NCBI GenBank assembly: GCA_903927685.1
Contig: CAIYOB010000787.1
Coordinates: forward strand, 1 to 6,716
Direction of reading: 5' to 3'
DNA: 6,716 bases
DNA from: an uncultured Planctomycetaceae bacterium
GTDB taxonomy: Bacteria > Planctomycetota > Planctomycetia > Pirellulales > Pirellulaceae
Positions within the stretch are counted from its first letter, which is position 1, and the number at the start of each line of letters is the position of its first letter. Both the position numbers and the translations under genes were made by a program. The notes beneath the pieces were generated by a model. That model did no database searches. It had not been told where the DNA came from and saw only the letters and a list, made by a program, of their open reading frames with translations. Shown piece by piece: positions 1-3,904 of this stretch.

Positions 1-25
1 GCAAACCGCTGGGCCTTCGGCCCGG
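1..25 (-). repeat. Palindromic intergenic repeat unit, inverted copy
   Basis: The stem GGGCC (11-15) pairs with GGCCC (19-23) around a TTC loop and extends outward by T10-G24 and C9-G25. The segment begins with GCAAAC, the reverse complement of the GTTTGC that ends the two direct units at 56-78 and 126-148. It therefore looks like a diverged copy of the same unit in opposite orientation. No T-run follows the stem, so an intrinsic terminator for a gene to the left is not supported. The unit may continue beyond the window edge. Confidence 0.45.
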
Positions 26-55
26 AAAAGGGGGGTTCGGTTTCATTTGCGTTCC

Positions 56-78
56 GGGCCAACGGCCCGACCGTTTGC
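56..78 (+). repeat. Palindromic intergenic repeat unit, copy A
   Basis: This 23-nt unit recurs at 126-148, offset by exactly 70 bp, with a single difference (C68 versus T138). Its left part is an inverted repeat: GGGCC, loop AAC, GGCCC, with C55-G69 extending the stem. It ends in the shared tail GACCGTTTGC. Short GGCC-AAC-GGCC palindromes of this kind are, from memory, frequent in intergenic DNA of Pirellulaceae-type planctomycetes. No coding potential is apparent here. Confidence 0.6.
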
Positions 79-82
79 CTAG

Positions 83-101
83 CCCAGCCCACCGGGCTGG
101 G
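83..101. repeat. Perfect 8-bp hairpin between the two repeat copies
   Basis: CCCAGCCC (83-90) pairs perfectly with GGGCTGGG (94-101) around the loop ACC. The hairpin sits between the two copies of the 23-nt unit, so the cluster alternates two palindrome types. No poly-T tract follows on either strand, which argues against a simple Rho-independent terminator. It may be part of a composite repeat element or a transcript-stabilising hairpin. Confidence 0.55.
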
Positions 102-125
102 TATCCGAATGCCCGATGCCCACCA

Positions 126-148
126 GGGCCAACGGCCTGACCGTTTGC
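126..148 (+). repeat. Palindromic intergenic repeat unit, copy B
   Basis: This is the second copy of the unit at 56-78, identical at 22 of 23 positions including the tail GACCGTTTGC. The change to T138 turns one G-C stem pair into a G-T wobble, so the GGGCC-AAC-GGCCT stem is retained but weakened. It lies about 110 bp upstream of the transporter start and could be in its leader, although no transcription start can be seen. Confidence 0.6.
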
Positions 149-241
149 GCAATGGCACGGCCGAGCACTCCGCAGGCACCGAGCTTGCCGTCGTTGCCGG
201 ATTGGGTCGCGCCTGATACCTTGTTAGCGAACCCATAGGAT

Positions 242-247
242 GAGGAG
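242..247 (+). promoter_or_regulatory. Shine-Dalgarno site that decides the MFS start
   Basis: GAGGAG lies 10 nt before the ATG at 258. The in-frame ATG at 240 has no purine-rich motif before it (upstream sequence AACCCATAGG), and the ribosome site would fall inside its own coding sequence. The start at 258 is therefore preferred. Confidence 0.6.
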
Positions 248-257
248 AAAACCGGAG

Positions 258-1820
258 ATGCGGAATTGCGAGGAACCAGCCGAGAGGGCACTGCCGTCGC
301 CGGTCGGCCAGCCTTGGTGGCGCGAGTTGACGCGGTACCATTGGTTCGTGTTCGTGGTGGCGGCTCTAGGCTGGCTGTTCGACTGTCTGGACCAGCAGTT
401 GTTCGTGCTGGCTCGGCCGGCGGCGATGAAGGAACTGTTGCCTCCGCTGGAGGATCCCCGCGAATTTGCCGAACAGGTCAAGATCTATGGCAATTATGCC
501 ACCTCGGTGTTCCTCGCGGGCTGGGCGATCGGCGGACTGCTGTTCGGCGTGCTGGGCGACCGCATCGGCCGAGCCAAGACGATGATGTTGACGATCCTGC
601 TGTACTCGGTCTGCACGGGGCTGAGCGCCCTATCGAAGGGCTTCTGGGATTTCGCCCTCTATCGCTTTCTGACCGGACTGGGCGTGGGCGGCGAGTTTGC
701 CGTGGGCGTGGCCTTGGTGGCGGAGGTTATGCCGGTCCGCGCGCGGCCGCATACCCTGGCCCTCCTGCAAGCCCTGTCCAGTGTCGGCAACGTGGCGGCC
801 GCGTTGATCAACATGGGGCTCGGCGTCGCCGAATCCGAGGGCCTGGTCAGCAGCCCGTGGCGGATCATGTTCCTGATCGGAGCCCTGCCCGCGTTGCTCG
901 TGCTGGTAATCCGGCGGCGACTGAAAGAACCGGAACGTTGGGAACGGGCGGCGCTCGAAGGCGTGGTGCAGCGCGAGAGGGGATCGTACGCGGCCCTGTT
1001 TCACCATCCCACGTGGCGACGGCACGCCCTGGTGGGTTTGGCGCTGGCCTGTGCCGGCGTCATCGGACTGTGGGCGGTGGGCTTCTTTACCCCGGACCTG
1101 ATGCGGGCCGTCCAGCGACAAGGCGTGGCGGGGCGAGTGTACGCGGAACAGATCCAACTGGCCCAGCAGCAGGGGGACGCGGAACGAGTCGAGCAGTTGG
1201 AGACGCTGCGGGGGCGGACGCAGGCGCCGGGGAGACCTGCGCCGAACGCGGGACCTGCGCCGAACGCAGCGAGCGAGGGGCCTGCGTCTCACGAGCAGTT
1301 GGCGCGGCTGCAATCGCAACTGGAAGCGATGATCAACGGCCGCCTGGCGATCTGGGCGGGGGTGACCATGATCACCATGTACGCCGGCGGGTTCCTGGGG
1401 ATGTTTGCCTACGGCTGGGTGGCCGAGCGAATCGGGCGCCGCCGGGCGCTGGCCATCAGCTTTGTGGCCGCGTTCGGCAGCACCGTTTCCGTCTTCCTGT
1501 TCCTCGACCATTTCCACGACTTGTTCTGGCTGGTGCCGCTGATGGGGTTCTGCCAGTTCTCGCTGTTCGCCGGCTACGCGGTGTACTTTCCCGAGTTGTT
1601 TCCTACGCACCTACGGTCGACCGGGATCAGTTTCTGCTACAACGTGGGTCGGCTGTTGGCGGCGACGGGACCGCTGGTCCAGGCGGAGTTGTTGAAGCTG
1701 TTCGCGGGGACCGACGAGTCGCTGCGGTATGCCGGGGCGACGATGAGCGCCGTGTTCTTGCTGGGCCTGCTGGTCCTGCCCTGGGCTCCCGAAACGAAAG
1801 GAAAACCTCTACCTGAATGA
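258..1820 (+). CDS. MFS transporter, metabolite/sialate:H+ symporter-like
   Basis: A 12-TM secondary transporter of the inner membrane, probably a proton-coupled carrier of a small organic acid or sugar-like solute; the substrate is unknown. The start at 258 (520 aa) is chosen for its GAGGAG site; ATG 240 would add 6 residues. Numbering from ATG 240, TM1 (about 33-58) carries the GWLFDCLDQ acidic motif of the AAHS/SHS-type families. The loop 2-3 signature is GDRIGRAK (106-113), followed by RFLTGLGVGGEF in TM4. The second-half copy is AERIGRRRAL (395-404), then PELFPTHLRSTG before TM11 and a C-terminal PETKGKPL. The TM7-TM8 loop (about 285-365) is oddly long: hydrophilic, Gln/Glu-rich, with a PAPNAG/PAPNAA repeat. 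The alcohol dehydrogenase gene follows after 10 bp, so joint catabolism of one substrate is inferred. MFS membership is firm, the subfamily moderate. Confidence 0.9.
   Translation: MRNCEEPAERALPSPVGQPWWRELTRYHWFVFVVAALGWLFDCLDQQLFVLARPAAMKELLPPLEDPREFAEQVKIYGNYATSVFLAGWAIGGLLFGVLGDRIGRAKTMMLTILLYSVCTGLSALSKGFWDFALYRFLTGLGVGGEFAVGVALVAEVMPVRARPHTLALLQALSSVGNVAAALINMGLGVAESEGLVSSPWRIMFLIGALPALLVLVIRRRLKEPERWERAALEGVVQRERGSYAALFHHPTWRRHALVGLALACAGVIGLWAVGFFTPDLMRAVQRQGVAGRVYAEQIQLAQQQGDAERVEQLETLRGRTQAPGRPAPNAGPAPNAASEGPASHEQLARLQSQLEAMINGRLAIWAGVTMITMYAGGFLGMFAYGWVAERIGRRRALAISFVAAFGSTVSVFLFLDHFHDLFWLVPLMGFCQFSLFAGYAVYFPELFPTHLRSTGISFCYNVGRLLAATGPLVQAELLKLFAGTDESLRYAGATMSAVFLLGLLVLPWAPETKGKPLPE
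1234..1267 (+). repeat. In-frame 18-bp tandem duplication in the MFS gene
   Basis: Sixteen identical bases at 1234-1249 recur at 1252-1267 (period 18 nt, six codons), giving the Ala/Pro/Asn-rich PAPNAG-PAPNAA stretch in the TM7-TM8 loop. A third partial match (CCTGCG, 1281-1286) follows. The period keeps the frame open. This looks like slippage or local duplication in a loop that tolerates length change. Confidence 0.75.
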
Positions 1821-1822
1821 GG
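1819..1822 (+). promoter_or_regulatory. Shine-Dalgarno of the alcohol dehydrogenase, overlapping the MFS stop
   Basis: GAGG overlaps the last two bases of the transporter TGA (1818-1820) and sits 8 nt before ATG 1831. This placement supports translational coupling of the two genes and fixes the dehydrogenase start. Confidence 0.6.
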
Positions 1823-1830
1823 TCTGCGCC

Positions 1831-2994
1831 ATGAAACCCTTCAATTATTTTCAGCCCACCGAGATCCGCTTCGGACGCGGCCGGTTACGGCAACTGGGCA
1901 AGGCCGCCGTACGCTACGGCACGCGGGCCCTGCTGGTCACAGTGCCGGCGACGGAAACGCTGGGACCGGTGATTGCCAAGGCCCGGGCGTCGCTCGAAGC
2001 GGCCGGGCTGGCGGTGTCGCATTTCGAGGGCGTGGTCCCGAATCCGACGACGGACAGCATTGCGGCGGGCAGCGCCGTCGCCCGCGAGCACCAGGCCGAC
2101 CTCGTCGTCGGCGTGGGGGGCGGGTCCAGTCTGGACACGGCGAAAGCGATCGCCGTCCAGGTGACCCACGCAGGCACTTGCTGGGATTACTTGTTCGACA
2201 AGGCTGCGCCGTCGGACCGAACCCTGCCCGTCATCGCCGTGACCACGACGTCGGGCACTGGCTCGCACGTCACGCAAGTGGCGGTGGCGACCAACACGCC
2301 GTTGCGAACCAAGTCGTATCTGTGCGATCGCCAGTTGTTTCCCCGACTGGCCATTGTCGATCCGGAATTGATGGTCACGGCGCCGCGGCAAGTGACCGCC
2401 ATGACGGGCTGGGACGCCTGGACGCACGCGTTTGAAGCGTACCTTCACAAGGCCTGTTCGCCCTACGTGGCCATGCTGGCCCTGGAGGCGATTCGGCTGG
2501 TTGCGGCCAACCTGCCGCCGCTGCTGGAGGACTTGGACAACCTGGAGCTGCGCACGGCGATGGCCTGGGCCGACACCCTGGCGGGACTGTGCATTGCCAA
2601 CGCGGGCGTGACGTTGCCGCACAGCGTCGGCATGGCGATCAGCGGGCGTTGGCCCGCGGTGGCGCACGGCGCTTCGCTGGCCGTCGTCTACCCGGCCTTC
2701 ACACGCTACACGGCGGCTGCGGCGGTTCCCCAATTCGCGGCGGTCGGCCGGATTCTGAATCCGGAATTGGCCACGGCGAGCGATGCCGACGCGGCGGCCC
2801 AGTGCTGCGTCGAAATGGACCTGCTGCTGCAGCGCATTGGGCTGTGGATTGACCTCGACGGGCTGGGGGTGCCGGCGAGCGAGTTCGACGCCTTGGCGGA
2901 CCAGAGCTTGCAGTTGCCCGACTATCGGAACAACCCGCGCACGCCGACTCGGGACGAGATTCGAGCGCTGCTGGACCAGTGCCGGGTGCGTTGA
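1831..2994 (+). CDS. Iron-containing (group III) alcohol dehydrogenase
   Basis: A 387-residue cytoplasmic NAD(P)-dependent alcohol/aldehyde oxidoreductase, the usual length for the Fe-ADH family. Family motifs appear in order: PNPTTD (70-75), the dinucleotide-binding GVGGGSSLDTAKA (94-106), TTTSGTGSHVT (138-148), and the metal site. The four expected metal ligands are all present: D195 and H199 in GWDAWTHAFEAY, H264 in LPHSVGMAI, and H279 in AVAHG. H264 and H279 frame the classic HSxGMAISGRW..VAHG segment. The one deviation is H146, where most relatives have Glu (GTGSE). This residue is near the cofactor/substrate region, not one of the metal ligands, so activity is expected. The gene follows the transporter by 10 bp and probably shares its mRNA. 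The substrate cannot be deduced: members include lactaldehyde, 1,3-propanediol, 4-hydroxybutyrate and phosphonoacetaldehyde enzymes. Confidence 0.93.
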   Translation: MKPFNYFQPTEIRFGRGRLRQLGKAAVRYGTRALLVTVPATETLGPVIAKARASLEAAGLAVSHFEGVVPNPTTDSIAAGSAVAREHQADLVVGVGGGSSLDTAKAIAVQVTHAGTCWDYLFDKAAPSDRTLPVIAVTTTSGTGSHVTQVAVATNTPLRTKSYLCDRQLFPRLAIVDPELMVTAPRQVTAMTGWDAWTHAFEAYLHKACSPYVAMLALEAIRLVAANLPPLLEDLDNLELRTAMAWADTLAGLCIANAGVTLPHSVGMAISGRWPAVAHGASLAVVYPAFTRYTAAAAVPQFAAVGRILNPELATASDADAAAQCCVEMDLLLQRIGLWIDLDGLGVPASEFDALADQSLQLPDYRNNPRTPTRDEIRALLDQCRVR

Positions 2995-3007
2995 TCCCCT
3001 GGCGAAC

Positions 3008-3025
3008 GGCGGGCGTCAGCCCGTC
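3008..3025. repeat. Palindrome in the convergent intergenic gap
   Basis: GGCGGGC (3008-3014) pairs with GCCCGTC (3019-3025), with one G-T wobble, around loop GTCA, 13 bp after the dehydrogenase stop. The wider string GGCGAACGGCGGGC..CAGCCCG resembles a palindrome family that I recall as dispersed in Pirellulaceae genomes. It lies between convergent genes and could end transcripts from both sides, but no T-tract is present. The remainder of the 117-bp gap (2995-3111) shows nothing else recognisable. Confidence 0.5.
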
Positions 3026-3111
3026 CGGTGACCGCACCGAGGCCTTTGACGTGGCGAGTTTTCACGGTCCCCACCGGCCCCGCATGCTTCCGTCCGTGCC
3101 CCGCCGTGCCA

Positions 3112-3321
3112 TCAGTTTTCGCCCGAGCCGACCCCGCAATGAGACTCGTAACGGGCGATTTCCTCGCGCAGTTGATTGATCAGTCGCTTGAGCGACCTGG
3201 CGCTCAATTCCCGCACATGTTCATCGCCACCATGTGCACGCCGGTTCGACGCGTACCGTTCTTCGAGCATCCGGAGCTTCCGCCGAGTCGCCTCCAACTC
3301 GCGATAACTTTGCAGGCTCAT
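3112..3321 (-). CDS. Small helical/coiled-coil protein paired with a nucleotidyltransferase
   Basis: A hypothetical 69-residue charged protein. Residues about 3-28 and 34-61 are predicted by eye to form two amphipathic helices rich in Arg, Glu and Leu (RKLRMLEERY, then RSLKRLINQLREEIARYE) separated by a Gly/Asp turn, suggesting a helical hairpin or coiled-coil dimer. There is no Cys pair, signal peptide or TM segment. The start at 3321 is well supported: a perfect GGAGGTGA site precedes it and the ATGA overlap with the upstream nucleotidyltransferase is typical of coupled genes. The reading frame stays open further upstream, but that part is antisense-like sequence inside the neighbour and is not taken as coding. 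The role is unknown. By position it could be the partner (antitoxin- or toxin-like, or a regulatory subunit) of the nucleotidyltransferase; this is inference. Confidence 0.75.
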   Translation of the reverse strand: MSLQSYRELEATRRKLRMLEERYASNRRAHGGDEHVRELSARSLKRLINQLREEIARYESHCGVGSGEN

Positions 3322-3719
3322 GAAATCACCTCCACCATGCCCTTGCCAACGGAATGTCGGTCCGTGGCAAAAAACTCGTCGACCAACAGCTCGAAATCCG
3401 CTTGATCGACCAGGCTCAGTTCCAGAAACGGCAAGCCCGCCAGCAATTCTGCCTCGGCTCGCAAGTCGCGGGGGAAACCGGCCCCGATCAGGAGTACGCA
3501 ATCGATGTCGTTTGGCTCCAGTACCTCGGTCACGAAACTGCCGTTGATGACCAACCGCTCGACGCCTGCCCGACGGGCCAACTCGACTAGCCAGCGCAGC
3601 GATTCCATCTGCACACGGCGCAATTCCGACTCGCGGCCGAAGCGAGCTTCGACCTCGTCGAGCGTTGCTGGATGCACACCGGGCGGCAAGTAGCCTTGGT
3701 CACCAAACGGCGGTATCAT
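3318..3719 (-). CDS. Nucleotidyltransferase-fold protein, DUF6932-like
   Basis: A 133-residue cytoplasmic protein with a minimal Pol-beta-type nucleotidyltransferase signature: VINGSFVTEVLEPNDIDCVLL (56-76), with G60-S61 for phosphate/NTP contact and the D71-x-D73 pair for metal. D105 in the LSLVD strand is a candidate third carboxylate. The N-terminus MIPPFGDQGYLPPGVHPAT matches what I recall of DUF6932 proteins, followed by an RFG..S..R helix. The C-terminus FFATDRHSVGKGMVEVI is also family-like. The ATG at 3719 is chosen because the family begins with this IPPF segment. An in-frame ATG at 3773 would add 18 basic residues, and neither start has a good Shine-Dalgarno. It overlaps the 69-residue gene by 4 bp (ATGA), implying a two-gene operon. 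The biochemical role is unknown; nucleotidylylation of a protein or RNA target, as in other stand-alone minimal nucleotidyltransferases, is a hypothesis. Confidence 0.8.
   Translation of the reverse strand: MIPPFGDQGYLPPGVHPATLDEVEARFGRESELRRVQMESLRWLVELARRAGVERLVINGSFVTEVLEPNDIDCVLLIGAGFPRDLRAEAELLAGLPFLELSLVDQADFELLVDEFFATDRHSVGKGMVEVIS
3326..3333 (-). promoter_or_regulatory. Perfect Shine-Dalgarno GGAGGTGA for the 69-residue gene
   Basis: On the - strand GGAGGTGA ends 4 nt before ATG 3321 (7 nt from GGAGG). It lies within the final codons of the upstream nucleotidyltransferase gene. It is the strongest ribosome binding site in the window and decides the start of the small gene. Confidence 0.8.
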
Positions 3720-3793
3720 CCTGCTGGTCTTGTTCCGATGATGTTGCTTGCCATTCGGTTGATGGTACCTCATCGCCGCGAGGTAGTGAAGCA

Positions 3794-3831
3794 GGGCGCG
3801 CTACCGCCGTGTCGGGCGCGCTACCGCCGTG
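3794..3831. repeat. Tandem 18-bp direct repeat, period 20
   Basis: GGGCGCGCTACCGCCGTG occurs at 3794-3811 and again, without mismatch, at 3814-3831, separated by TC. It lies between the DUF1549/DUF1553 gene and the nucleotidyltransferase gene, 75-112 bp upstream of the latter's chosen start. It may be a local duplication of an intergenic repeat or a paired binding site in that promoter region; nothing in the sequence separates these options. Confidence 0.7.
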
Positions 3832-3838
3832 CCAGACT

Positions 3839-3883
3839 CCACCGCCGGTATTCCGCGGGCGGCATCTGCCCGCCGGCCGGTGG
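3839..3883. repeat. Compound hairpin downstream of the DUF1549/DUF1553 gene
   Basis: The outer stem CCACCG (3839-3844) pairs with CGGTGG (3878-3883). The inner stem GCGGGC (3855-3860) pairs with GCCCGC (3868-3873) around loop GGCATCT. On the - strand it begins 22 bp after the stop at 3905, where a terminator or 3'-end stabilising structure would be expected. No U-tract follows on that strand, so an intrinsic terminator is only a possibility. Confidence 0.45.
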
Positions 3884-3904
3884 CATTACCGAGGCATTTG
3901 GCGT

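Noticed and set aside
11..101. The hairpins at 11-23 and 83-101 as Rho-independent terminators
   Set aside because: Neither is followed by a T-run on either strand; a palindromic repeat cluster explains them better.
1..148. CRISPR-like array from the direct repeats at 56 and 126
   Set aside because: Only two direct copies of 23 nt with a 47-nt interval that itself contains another palindrome; no further regular copies and no cas genes in the window.
185..220. Possible sigma-70 promoter: TTGCCG (194-199) with GATACC (215-220)
   Set aside because: The spacer is only 15 bp and the -10 match is poor; not distinguishable from chance in this region.
630..1610. A 326-codon antisense frame across the transporter gene
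   Set aside because: Arg/Gln/His-rich composition without domains; a typical shadow of the opposite-strand gene.
266..1816. A 516-codon open frame on the + strand overlapping the transporter gene in another frame
   Set aside because: It has Arg/Gly/Ala-rich composition with no family motif, while the transporter frame shows full MFS signatures. Long alternative frames are expected in GC-rich coding DNA.
1885..2733. A 282-codon antisense frame across the alcohol dehydrogenase gene
   Set aside because: Arg-rich, low-complexity translation; the + strand gene has all Fe-ADH motifs.
3322..3501. N-terminal extension of the 69-residue protein to 129 residues
   Set aside because: The added part runs antiparallel-frame through the nucleotidyltransferase gene with Arg/Gly-rich sequence, and the perfect GGAGGTGA site and ATGA overlap place the start at 3321.
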